NCBI GenBank assembly: GCA_035636195.1
Contig: DASPZP010000065.1
Coordinates: 1 to 13,118 of the forward strand
Origin: Anaeromyxobacter_A sp035636195
Lineage (GTDB): Bacteria; Myxococcota; Myxococcia; Myxococcales; Anaeromyxobacteraceae
Length of the DNA stretch: 13,118 bases
Direction: 5' to 3'
The notes beneath the pieces are model-generated. The model had not been told where the DNA came from. It did not search any database and saw only the letters and a list, made by a program, of their open reading frames with translations. The first letter of the stretch is position 1. Every line of letters begins with the position of its first letter. A program made the translations under genes and the position numbers. This document shows positions 1 to 6,404 of this stretch, one piece after another.

Positions 1-970
1 CCCGGAGGTTGGCGATCGTCGAGGCTCCCCCGCGCGCGACCGGGACGATGTGGTCGAGCTCGAGGCGTGTCGTGGACCCGCAGACGCCGCCTGATGCGAG
101 CGGCCTCCGGCAGCACTTGCCATCGCGGGTCCAGACGGCCCGCTTCACCTCTGCCGGGATATGCCGCGGGCTGGCGGAGGGGCGCGCCGGAGACGGCCGG
201 GGCTTCTTCACGAGCCCCTTCTTCTTGTCGTTCGCCGCGAGGAGGAGGTCGAGGGCGGCCTCCAGCACCGCCTCGGTGTGGGCTCCGGGATGGCTGTGCG
301 AGAGCGCGTCGCGAGCCGCTGCCAGCTTGGCGAGGAAGCGCTTGGAGACGGTGGTGTGGAACCGACGCAGGTCGGCCGTGAGCGGCTCGGCCTCGTCTGG
401 CTTGCGCGTCGGGATCGCCGAACGCGGCAGCGGGGCCGGGGGGCTGGGGGCGTCGCCGCCTGGTTCATCCGGTTGAACTACCGCATCGGACATTGCTTGG
501 CTGGTCGCCACCTCCAGCCCCGTCACACCCTTGGCCGGAGCGGCCCGCTGCAGGACCGTGACGACGTCCCGATGCGGCGCAACCTCCACCGGGCGCAGCT
601 CCGCCGCGACCGCCTTGGCCTCCCGCTTCGAGGTGTGGAAGAAGCGAGCGACCACCTCGCCCCGGTTCCGGGGGGTGATGACCTTCGCGAGCTCCACCAC
701 GCTCGTGATGCAGAGCTTGCCCTGCCGGAGAGGCTCGATGACCTCCGGGTAGCGCTGAACGAGCTCGGCGGCGGTCTTCCGGTAGAAGGCGGCGCCCTTC
801 GAGAGCCCTAGCTCCCGGTGCAAGAAATAGAAGAGGCTCGTGTGGCCGAGCTCGAGCCACCGCCGCTCGCGGTCGAAGTCGGCCAGGGCGATGAGGAAGT
901 CGGCCAGCGCCGCGTGTTCGCGGCGGAGCAGCTCGGCAAGGCGGGTCGTGAGGTCGCGCGTGTCGTGCAT
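1..970 (-). CDS. HNH endonuclease-family protein, partial (C-terminus beyond the window)
   Basis: The frame is open from ATG at 970 to the window edge, 323 codons, with an in-frame TGA five codons upstream, so this start is firm. Residues 1-125 are mainly helical and charged. Residues 130-200 are a proline-rich, low-complexity linker, followed by a second helical stretch (about 200-250) and a basic segment (250-270). The HNH domain starts near 270 (IPAEVKRAVWTRDGKC) and includes C286, C287, C297, the core LELDHIVPVARGG (residues 303-315) and the start of the usual N-L-R segment. The final H/N of the motif and the second cysteine pair would lie beyond position 1. HNH proteins cut DNA with a single metal ion; this N-helical, C-HNH layout is common and highly multicopy in myxobacteria and other bacteria, and its biological role is mostly unknown. 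No strong ribosome binding site is seen, only GAGAAG about 8 bases ahead. It is cut by the window edge, not visibly broken. Confidence 0.85.
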   Translation of the reverse strand, partial: MHDTRDLTTRLAELLRREHAALADFLIALADFDRERRWLELGHTSLFYFLHRELGLSKGAAFYRKTAAELVQRYPEVIEPLRQGKLCITSVVELAKVITPRNRGEVVARFFHTSKREAKAVAAELRPVEVAPHRDVVTVLQRAAPAKGVTGLEVATSQAMSDAVVQPDEPGGDAPSPPAPLPRSAIPTRKPDEAEPLTADLRRFHTTVSKRFLAKLAAARDALSHSHPGAHTEAVLEAALDLLLAANDKKKGLVKKPRPSPARPSASPRHIPAEVKRAVWTRDGKCCRRPLASGGVCGSTTRLELDHIVPVARGGASTIANLR

Positions 971-1171
971 GAGGAGATCTTCTCACGCGTTTTCGGAGCC
1001 TCGCCGGATGCGCCTGGCGGGCTCATGGAGCGCCTCCGCGAGGTACGGGGTCGCGTCCGGCCTGAGCCGGCGCTCGCGTGCTCCGGTGCGCGCCTGGCGC
1101 AGCGAGAGAGGCCTTCTTGCGCAACCCGCTGCCACGCAGTCGATTCCGCGCCTGGGCGCGTCAAGGCGAAT

Positions 1172-1189
1172 CTGACTTTTCTGACTTTT
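1172..1189. repeat. Tandem A+T-rich 9-base repeat upstream of the HNH gene
   Basis: The unit CTGACTTTT occurs twice head to tail (1172-1180, 1181-1189). On the minus strand it reads AAAAGTCAG twice and lies about 200 bases upstream of the HNH start. A TTGACG hexamer follows on the minus strand (1164-1159), but the hexamer 17 bases further on (GACTGC) is a poor -10 box. The low GC in very GC-rich surroundings suggests a regulatory or UP-like element, but no function can be shown. Confidence 0.5.
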
Positions 1190-1521
1190 CTACCCAAGAG
1201 GGAGTGAGCACCACGACGAGATGTTACGGACAGTCACTCAGGACGTCCATCGTCAGGACGGCCACGCGCCGCCCGTGCATCCGCCGCGTGCTCGCGAAGG
1301 CGGTCGTAGGCGGCGTGTGCGAGCCGATCACGCGCAGACGCCGCGGACGCGCCGCGACGCCTCATCGACGACCGGCCGCCGCCGCGCTCCGCCGGCAGCA
1401 CTGCGCCGACTACGCGGCGGCCGCTTCTCTGCGCGTGGTCAGTCCCCCACTCGCGACCGATCTCCGCGCCAGGCCCTCCGGTGGCCGCGCAGCCGCACTC
1501 TAGATGTGACCAATCCTGAGT

Positions 1522-1552
1522 CCCGGGCGGGGAGAGGGTCGGGGTGAGGGGC
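1522..1552. repeat. G-rich dispersed-type intergenic repeat
   Basis: The minus strand reads CCCCTCACCCCGACCCTCTC followed by CCCGCCCGGG. This pattern is typical of a short repeat common between genes in many bacterial genomes. Its translation gives the familiar false-protein signature LTPTLSPPG, which is what the minus-strand reading gives here. It lies 28 bases beyond the stop of the small membrane-protein gene. Only one copy is in the window, so calling it a repeat rests on general recognition. Confidence 0.45.
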
Positions 1553-1579
1553 CGTCGCCGGACGCTGCGAGACCGCGGA

Positions 1580-2023
1580 CTACAGGTCGGTACCCCAGCC
1601 GGCGAGGGGCAGCATCCTGCGTGGCGAAAGGAGCCGCCGGAAGGCCCCAGCAGCCCGCCAACCAGCGTATCCACCAGCGGCGAGGAGGACCAACGCGATG
1701 ATCGTGTACGCGCCCGAGGGGTTCCAGTCGAGCAACATGGCGCCGAGCAGGTAGACGCCCGTTCCGATAGCCCCGACGATCACGAGGAGAAACGGCAGGA
1801 GAAACAGCGCGCTCATGACCCTGTCGAGGACCGACTCGTCGCGGGCGACGCCTCCGCAGCCGGGACAGACCAGCAACTCCGTCGAAGGAAAGAGAACGAT
1901 GGCGCCCGCCCACCTCGGCAACACCTTCCGCATCGGTTGGTCCGACGCGCAGTACGGGCACTCGCCCTCGACGGTCCCGTGAGCTGTCGGGTCGAGGCAG
2001 AGGAGCCATCGCAGCCAATGCAT
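1580..2023 (-). CDS. Small zinc-ribbon-like protein with two membrane helices, unknown function
   Basis: This 147-residue protein has an N-terminal region with two CxxC pairs, CPYC (22-25) and CPGC (53-56), an arrangement that usually binds one zinc ion as a zinc ribbon. Two hydrophobic segments follow (about 70-95 and 106-125), then a short basic tail. The likely topology is a cytosolic zinc-binding head anchored by a helical hairpin. I do not recognise the family and cannot assign a role. The ATG is the first possible start, because an in-frame TAG lies four codons upstream. A GGAGG directly touches the ATG, which is too close for a normal Shine-Dalgarno site. A better placed site (GGAGG, 8 bases from an ATG at 2100) opens a different frame, so the true 5' end is doubtful. 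It stands alone between two gaps. Confidence 0.6.
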   Translation of the reverse strand: MHWLRWLLCLDPTAHGTVEGECPYCASDQPMRKVLPRWAGAIVLFPSTELLVCPGCGGVARDESVLDRVMSALFLLPFLLVIVGAIGTGVYLLGAMLLDWNPSGAYTIIALVLLAAGGYAGWRAAGAFRRLLSPRRMLPLAGWGTDL

Positions 2024-2230
2024 CCTCCAACTCTATAGGGAGGCTGGGTCTTGGAGAAGCCGCTGCAACCCACCGGCTCGTATCCGCGCGTCACCACCAT
2101 GCGCTGGACCTCCTCGCGCTGGTTGACCACCCTCGACGGTGGTTCACCCGGATGAACCAGGGGCCGCGTGAGGTGGTCCAGACCGGCACATGGGTGACCT
2201 GCGCCGGCACAATGCTGGCGCGCGGCGAGA
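2024..2230. other. Gap between the small membrane-protein gene and the phosphatase gene
   Basis: No complete gene is supported. On the minus strand a short frame begins at ATG 2100 behind GAGGAGG and looks coding for about 25 codons (MVVTRGYEPVGCSGFSKTQP) before it overlaps the small membrane-protein gene in another frame. Two inverted repeats lie at about 2127-2142 (CCACC...GGTGG) and 2141-2158 (GGTTCA...TGAACC). The second resembles a segment inside the HNH gene. Confidence 0.4.
2141..2161. repeat. Hairpin element shared with the HNH gene
   Basis: GGTTCA and TGAACC form a 6-base-pair stem around CCCGGA (2141-2158). Positions 2142-2161 match the minus strand of 459-478, inside the HNH coding region, at 19 of 20 bases. 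The copy at 459-478 also has an inverted-repeat core (GTTCA...TGAAC). Confidence 0.45.
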
Positions 2231-2268
2231 CGGGGCGACTTCCCCGCGCGAACCGGGCTCACAGCCCG
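2231..2268 (-). terminator. Paired hairpins downstream of the phosphatase gene, candidate terminator
   Basis: Going along the minus strand beyond the phosphatase stop at 2290, there is first a perfect 6-base-pair stem with a 3-base loop (2268-2254, CGGGCT/AGCCCG) and then a 5-base-pair stem with a 6-base loop (2246-2231, CGGGG/CCCCG). The first begins 22 bases after the stop. Neither is followed by a T-run, so this is not a classical intrinsic terminator. The position and pairing still fit the end of the long minus-strand transcript. Confidence 0.4.
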
Positions 2269-2289
2269 TCACTGCACGACCAACCGCGC

Positions 2290-3690
2290 TCACTGCTCCC
2301 GCTTCACCAGCATCATCGTCACGTCGTCGTCCTGCCGCGGCTGGAAGGCGATGACGTCGGCGAAGAGGGCCTCGATGGCCTGGGCGGGTGGGAGACCGAC
2401 GGCGCAGGCCAGGGCGGCGGCGAGGCGTTCCTCGCCGAACATCGCGCCGCTGGCGGAGGTCGCCTCGACCACCCCGTCGGTGAAGAAGAGCGCCACGTCC
2501 CCCGGCGACATGGCGATGCGCCGGTCGTTCAGCTCGCCGTCGATGTCACGCGAGACGCCCACCCAGGCGCCGTCGTTCTCCACCACCTCCACCCGGCGCT
2601 CAGCGGCGCGCCAGATGAGGATGTCCTGGTGCTTGCCCGCCACCACCAGCGCGTCGGGCTCGACCTTCACGAGATTGAGCGTCATGTAGCGGGTCGCGTC
2701 GAGGCGGGAGATGTTCTCCATCAGGGCGCGGTTCACCGCCCGGAAGACCTCGGCCGGCCCGAGCGCCGGCTGCTCCTGCACCACGGTCAGGATGCTCGTC
2801 TGCGTCATCATCATGACGAGCCCCGCCTCGACCCCGTGCCCGGAGACGTCGCCGATGGTCACCCAGCGCTGGCCGGCGTCCGTCTCGACGATGTCGTAGT
2901 AGTCGCCGCCCACCTCGGCCGCCGGGAGCATGCGCGCCGCCACGTGGTAGCCGCCCAGGCGCCGGTCTTGCGGGAGGAGGGCCGTCTGGATGCGCTGCGC
3001 GACCTCCATCTCGCCCCACAGCGCGTCGCGCGCGACCTGCAGCTCCTCGCGCGAGCGATCGAGGCTGGCGTTCGTCGCCACCAGCTCGGCCCGCAGGCGG
3101 AACTCCTTCGCGATGAGCTCGTGCTTCACGCGCGAGATGGCGACCCCGATCGCGACGGTGGAGCAGAGGAAGTAGAGGTGATTCGTCAGCGCCGCGGCGT
3201 GGTACGGCCCACCCCAGAAGGCGTTCGCGATCACGTAGACCGTGATGATGAGGAGCCCGTTCACCGCGGAGTGGACGGCGCGCCAGGGCAGGAACAGGTT
3301 CACCGACACGATGACGAGGTTCAGGCCGGCGTAGTAGGTCGAGTCGAAGCCGCCCGCGTCCACCGTCATCCAGCTGATGGTCCCCGCCACCATGAGCGCG
3401 CTCGCGTAGCCGTGCAGGAACGAGAGCGGCCCCGGCCGCGTGCGCTTGAGGAGCAGCAGCTGCAGGGCGAGCGCCGCCGTGACGAGCCCCCGGTACCAGA
3501 AGAACCGGTCCAGGAGCTCCCGCGGCATGGTGAGCCAGTCCAGGATGATGAAGAGCGGGACCAGGCAGATCCCGATCGTCGCCACCACCTCGCACCAGGC
3601 GTGGACGAGCTTCTCCAGGTAACGGTCGAAGCCGCGGGCCAGGGAGGGCTGGCTGTGGGCAGAGGCGGCCGGCGCCGTCAGGGCGTCCAT
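2290..3690 (-). CDS. Membrane-anchored SpoIIE/RsbU-type serine phosphatase (PP2C family)
   Basis: This 466-residue protein has about six hydrophobic segments (roughly 34-52, 66-82, 94-112, 118-137, 141-158, 171-186), then a helical, probably coiled-coil linker (187-235), then a SpoIIE-type phosphatase domain (235-466). The metal-binding motifs of this family are visible: GGDYYD (261-266), GDVSGHG (280-286), TDGVVEA (404-410) and DDDVTMML (454-461). The catalytic acidic residues are therefore present, and the enzyme is probably active. Family members remove phosphate from serine/threonine of STAS-type anti-anti-sigma proteins. The membrane part has no named sensor domain that I recognise. The start is ATG 3690, whose A is also the last base of the upstream methyltransferase's TGA, so translation is probably coupled. 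Together with the GHKL protein it resembles a partner-switching pair, but no STAS substrate is encoded in this window. Confidence 0.9.
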   Translation of the reverse strand: MDALTAPAASAHSQPSLARGFDRYLEKLVHAWCEVVATIGICLVPLFIILDWLTMPRELLDRFFWYRGLVTAALALQLLLLKRTRPGPLSFLHGYASALMVAGTISWMTVDAGGFDSTYYAGLNLVIVSVNLFLPWRAVHSAVNGLLIITVYVIANAFWGGPYHAAALTNHLYFLCSTVAIGVAISRVKHELIAKEFRLRAELVATNASLDRSREELQVARDALWGEMEVAQRIQTALLPQDRRLGGYHVAARMLPAAEVGGDYYDIVETDAGQRWVTIGDVSGHGVEAGLVMMMTQTSILTVVQEQPALGPAEVFRAVNRALMENISRLDATRYMTLNLVKVEPDALVVAGKHQDILIWRAAERRVEVVENDGAWVGVSRDIDGELNDRRIAMSPGDVALFFTDGVVEATSASGAMFGEERLAAALACAVGLPPAQAIEALFADVIAFQPRQDDDVTMMLVKREQ

Positions 3691-5090
3691 CAGGCCGGCT
3701 TCTCGACGCGCAGGAACATCTGGCACCGCGAGCTGTCGAACTCCACCGCCACCTGGGCGCCTGGCAGCCCCTCGGCGAGGGCGCGGAAGGTCGCCTCCGT
3801 GCGCAGGAAGAGCACCCAGTCGGCCCAGTACTCCATGTAGAGCCGGCTCGGGTTCTCGACGTGGTAGTTCCCCACCAGGAGCTCGCCGCCCGGGTGGAGC
3901 AGCTCGTACATGCGGCCCAGCACCGCCCGCGCCACCGGCGGCGTCAGGTAGTCGAAGAGGCCCATCGAGTAGACGAAGTGGTGGCGCCCGAAGCGCTCGT
4001 CGAGCCGCGGCGCACGGAGCATCGTCCGCACCGAGTCCTGGTGCCAGTCGAGCTGGAGCTTCGCCCCGTGCGCCTGCTCGATGCGGGCGGCGCTCTCGCG
4101 CGCCATGGCGAGCGCGTGCGGGTCCTGATCGAGCAGCGCGCCGTGGAAGCGCTGCGCGTCGGCGTGATCGCGGTAGATGTCCTGCAGCTCCCAGGCGGGC
4201 CCGCACGCCAGCGACATGAAGCGGAAGGCGCCCGCGCCGCGCGCCGTGAAGCGCTCCGCCACCTCGCGCAGGACGCGCGGGACGAACCGCCGACGGCTCC
4301 GCACTGCCTCGGCCGCCGGCGACTCCACCGGGTGCTTGTGCATGAGCTGCGCGAAGAGGCTCTCGCCGACGAAGCGGTTCTCGTAGGTGAGCTGCATCAT
4401 CTCCGCGTCGCCCGAGTAGCCGTGGGGCTTCACGTTGCTGCGCCGCAGGAACTCGGAGGCGGACAGGTAGGGCCAGGCCTGGCGGCGCAGGTAGAAGCCG
4501 TGCCGCTCGTGCTCCTCGCGCGCGAACCCGGCCACGAGCTCGCCCATGCGCGCGAGGTGCCCATCGAGGAACACCATGAACGAGCGCCCGACGGTGCGCA
4601 GGAGCGCCGTGCGGGCCGCGTCGACCACCTCCGCCGGCTCACCGACCAGGAAGGCGTCCTGCTCGTCGAAGAAGCGACGCCACACCGACAGGTCGTAGGT
4701 GAGCTCCGCCACCCAGCTGCGGAACTCGGGCTGGATGCCGTCGCGCTGGCCGAGCACCGCTGGCAGGTTCTCGAAGGTGCGCCGGAGGTCGATGAGGCGC
4801 CGCTCGTGGACCAGGCTCCGCGCGTCGTAGACGTCGTCGAGGAAGACCAGCCGCCCGCGGTCACCGCCCTCGGCCTGATAGCGGCAGCGGGACAGGCGAA
4901 GCTCGTGCGGGCCGCCTCTCACCACGAGCTGATCGAGCACCGCGCCGTCCTTCGGCGGCGCCCCGCCGAAGCGCGCGCGCAGGGAGACCCGGCTGGCGCA
5001 GGTGAGCGTGACTTCAATCTCCCGCCCACCGCTGACCAGGACGGCCTCGAGCGCCGGCTCGGGCGCCCCCGCGATGGACGGTTGCCTCAC
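3690..5090 (-). CDS. PhcB-like class I SAM-dependent methyltransferase with extra N-terminal domain
   Basis: This 466-residue protein has a Rossmann methyltransferase domain at about 285-466. Visible are the SAM-binding strand and loop FMSLACGPAWE (291-301), an acidic residue after the second strand (LLDQDPHA, 319-326), YSMGLFDYL (374-382), the HPGGELLVGNYH strand (399-410) and NPSRLYMEYWADWVLFLR (413-430). The last three, with KPHGYSGDAEMM (221-232), are typical of proteins annotated as 3-hydroxypalmitate methyl ester (PhcB-like) biosynthesis methyltransferases; the substrate here is unproven. Residues 1-105 form a separate beta-rich region (SRCRY..., GRLVFLDDVYD) that could be a degenerate PilZ-like domain. 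The start is GTG 5090, which overlaps the upstream TGA as GTGA and has GGAGG 7 bases ahead. It lies between a kinase-like and a phosphatase-like gene, so it may make or modify a signal molecule. Confidence 0.82.
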   Translation of the reverse strand: MRQPSIAGAPEPALEAVLVSGGREIEVTLTCASRVSLRARFGGAPPKDGAVLDQLVVRGGPHELRLSRCRYQAEGGDRGRLVFLDDVYDARSLVHERRLIDLRRTFENLPAVLGQRDGIQPEFRSWVAELTYDLSVWRRFFDEQDAFLVGEPAEVVDAARTALLRTVGRSFMVFLDGHLARMGELVAGFAREEHERHGFYLRRQAWPYLSASEFLRRSNVKPHGYSGDAEMMQLTYENRFVGESLFAQLMHKHPVESPAAEAVRSRRRFVPRVLREVAERFTARGAGAFRFMSLACGPAWELQDIYRDHADAQRFHGALLDQDPHALAMARESAARIEQAHGAKLQLDWHQDSVRTMLRAPRLDERFGRHHFVYSMGLFDYLTPPVARAVLGRMYELLHPGGELLVGNYHVENPSRLYMEYWADWVLFLRTEATFRALAEGLPGAQVAVEFDSSRCQMFLRVEKPA

Positions 5091-5590
5091 GCCCGCGCCT
5101 CCGCGCCGCGCAGGTAGACCGCCGAGACCGCCAGCTGGTCGGACGGCCCGACGTAGAAGTCGACGATGCTCCGCCCCTCGTAGGCGATCCGGGTGAGGCC
5201 GAGCCCGCTCTTGCCCTCGTGGTACGGCTCCGAGGAGAGCGCCTTCATCTTCTCGACGTACGCCTCGAACGGATCCTGGTAGCCGCGGATCCACTGGATG
5301 GCCTGGTCGAACCGCCTCAGCTGCTCCGGCGGGACGCCGTGCAGCGGGTTGCGCACCTCGATCGTCACCTCGTCCCGGCTCGCCCGCAGCGTGAGCTCGA
5401 CGGCCTCGCCCTCGGCGAACCCGCCGTACTTGACGGCGTTCTCGAGCAGCTCGCGCGTCACCATGCACAGCGAGGCCCGCTCGTCCTCGGACAGCCCGGC
5501 CCTGCTCAGGGTGGCGAAGCACGGGTCCCAGGCAGCGAGGATGGCCTCCCACTCCGGCGCGAGCCGCAGCTCCAGTACCGTGCTCTCCAT
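5087..5590 (-). CDS. GHKL-fold ATP-binding protein, RsbW/SiaB-like serine kinase candidate
   Basis: This 167-residue protein is a single GHKL ATPase domain without membrane helices. The N-box is clear (TRELLENAVKYG, 45-56, with E47 and N51), and a GKSGLGL motif (126-132) fits the G2 box. The expected DxGxG of the G1 box is not present; that region reads EVRNPLHGVPPE (78-89). Adenine binding may therefore be altered, or the protein may belong to a divergent branch such as the SiaB group. Family members phosphorylate STAS proteins or sequester sigma factors. It is the first gene of the three-gene cassette, 64 bases after phoU, and its TGA overlaps the GTG of the methyltransferase. The start is ATG 5590; no strong ribosome binding site precedes it, so translation may depend on read-through from phoU. 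A kinase role is inference. Confidence 0.75.
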   Translation of the reverse strand: MESTVLELRLAPEWEAILAAWDPCFATLSRAGLSEDERASLCMVTRELLENAVKYGGFAEGEAVELTLRASRDEVTIEVRNPLHGVPPEQLRRFDQAIQWIRGYQDPFEAYVEKMKALSSEPYHEGKSGLGLTRIAYEGRSIVDFYVGPSDQLAVSAVYLRGAEARA

Positions 5591-5610
5591 GCGCGCGCCA
5601 TGATAGCCCA

Positions 5611-5624
5611 GGTGCCTCGGCACC
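5611..5624. terminator. Hairpin between phoU and the signalling cassette
   Basis: GGTGCC and GGCACC are perfect inverted repeats (5611-5624), folding as a 5-base-pair stem with a 4-base loop in the 64-base gap between the phoU stop and the GHKL start. No T-run follows on the minus strand, so it may weaken or protect the transcript rather than end it. Its position makes it the one visible candidate for separating the pst operon from the cassette. Confidence 0.35.
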
Positions 5625-5654
5625 CCCGCATGACCGAAAATGTGGGGACTTCAC

Positions 5655-6404
5655 CTACCTCGGCGAACCCGGGTTCAAGCGGTCGAGGCGGCTGCGCGGG
5701 TGCCGGACGTCCGTCCCGCGCACCATGTAGACGACCATCTCGGCCACGTTGATGGCGTGGTCGCCGAAGCGCTCGAGGTGCTTGGCGGCGAACATGAGCG
5801 CGGTGGCGCGGCGGATGGCGCGCGAGTCCTCCATCATGATCCCGAGGAGCTCGTTGAAGAGCTTCAGGTACAGGGCGTCGAGCAGCGCGTCGCCGCGCAT
5901 CACCTCCTCGGCCGCCGCGACGTCGCGCTGCACGAAGGAGTCGAGCGCCTTCTGCAGCTGGCCCTGCGCCAGCTGCGCCAGCGAGGAGAGGTCGTGCAGG
6001 GGCCCGAGCGGCGGCGCCTGGGCGAGATCGAGGGCGCGCTCCGCCACGTTCACCGCCAGATCGCCCATCCGCTCCAGGTCGGTCACGATCTTGAGGGCGG
6101 TGGTGATGAAGCGGAGATCGCTCGCCGCCGGCTGGCGCAGCGCCAGCAGGCGCCGGCAGGCGCCGTCGATGTCCACCTCGAGCCGGTTCACCTCCACGTC
6201 GTTCGCCCGGATGCTCCGGGCCAGCTCGGCGTCGCGCTCGGTGATGGCGCGCACGCTCCCCGCGATGGCCGCCTCGACCTTGCCGCCCATGGCGAGCAGC
6301 TTCTCGCGCAGCTCCTCGAGCTCGCGCTCGTAGGCCTTGTCGGTGTGGGTTGGGGGGGCGGGCAGCGCGCGCTGCGCCGGCTTATCCGAACTTGCCCGTG
6401 ACAT
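5655..6404 (-). CDS. phoU: Phosphate transport regulator PhoU
   Basis: This 249-residue helical protein has the two PhoU repeats, each with the metal-binding helix signature: DLERMGDLAVNVAE (109-122) and HLERFGDHAINVAE (209-222). PhoU is a cytosolic protein that links the Pst transporter to the PhoR kinase and keeps the Pho response off when phosphate is sufficient. The N-terminal 20 residues before HTDKAYERELEELREKLL are an extra, probably disordered, extension. The start is ATG 6404, which lies 23 bases inside the end of pstB; GAGG precedes it by only 3 bases, so a slightly different start cannot be excluded. As last gene of pstSCAB-phoU it follows the classical order. Confidence 0.95.
   Translation of the reverse strand: MSRASSDKPAQRALPAPPTHTDKAYERELEELREKLLAMGGKVEAAIAGSVRAITERDAELARSIRANDVEVNRLEVDIDGACRRLLALRQPAASDLRFITTALKIVTDLERMGDLAVNVAERALDLAQAPPLGPLHDLSSLAQLAQGQLQKALDSFVQRDVAAAEEVMRGDALLDALYLKLFNELLGIMMEDSRAIRRATALMFAAKHLERFGDHAINVAEMVVYMVRGTDVRHPRSRLDRLNPGSPR

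Larger units (their letters stand above)
971..1579. other. Intergenic stretch without a supported gene
   Basis: About 600 bases separate the HNH gene from the small membrane-protein gene. Several frames are open in this GC-rich DNA, but their products are arginine/proline-rich without recognisable domains and no start has a convincing ribosome binding site. The part at 1234-1370 on the minus strand reads as a charged helical peptide (RDRLAHAAYDRLREHAADAR) and could be a gene remnant, but nothing confirms it. The stretch also holds the tandem A+T-rich repeat (1172-1189) and the G-rich repeat (1522-1552), both listed separately. I see no tRNA, insertion sequence or CRISPR here. Confidence 0.5.

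Noticed and set aside
465..986. Minus-strand 173-codon frame at the HNH locus
   Set aside because: It is rich in Pro/Arg/Gly without motif. The neighbouring frame from ATG 970 is continuous for 323 codons and ends in a clear HNH domain.
1234..1370. Minus-strand peptide RDRLAHAAYDRLREHAADAR as a small gene or decayed gene end
   Set aside because: It has no start with a ribosome binding site and no recognisable family; the same frame reads through the dispersed-type repeat, which argues against coding.
2152..3840. Plus-strand open frame of 562 codons opposite the phosphatase gene
   Set aside because: It is a shadow of the SpoIIE-type gene, whose metal-binding motifs are all in the minus-strand frame.
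3691..4206. N-terminal extension of the phosphatase frame upstream of 3690
   Set aside because: This stretch is the overlapping methyltransferase gene read in the wrong frame; ATG 3690 sits exactly at the methyltransferase stop.
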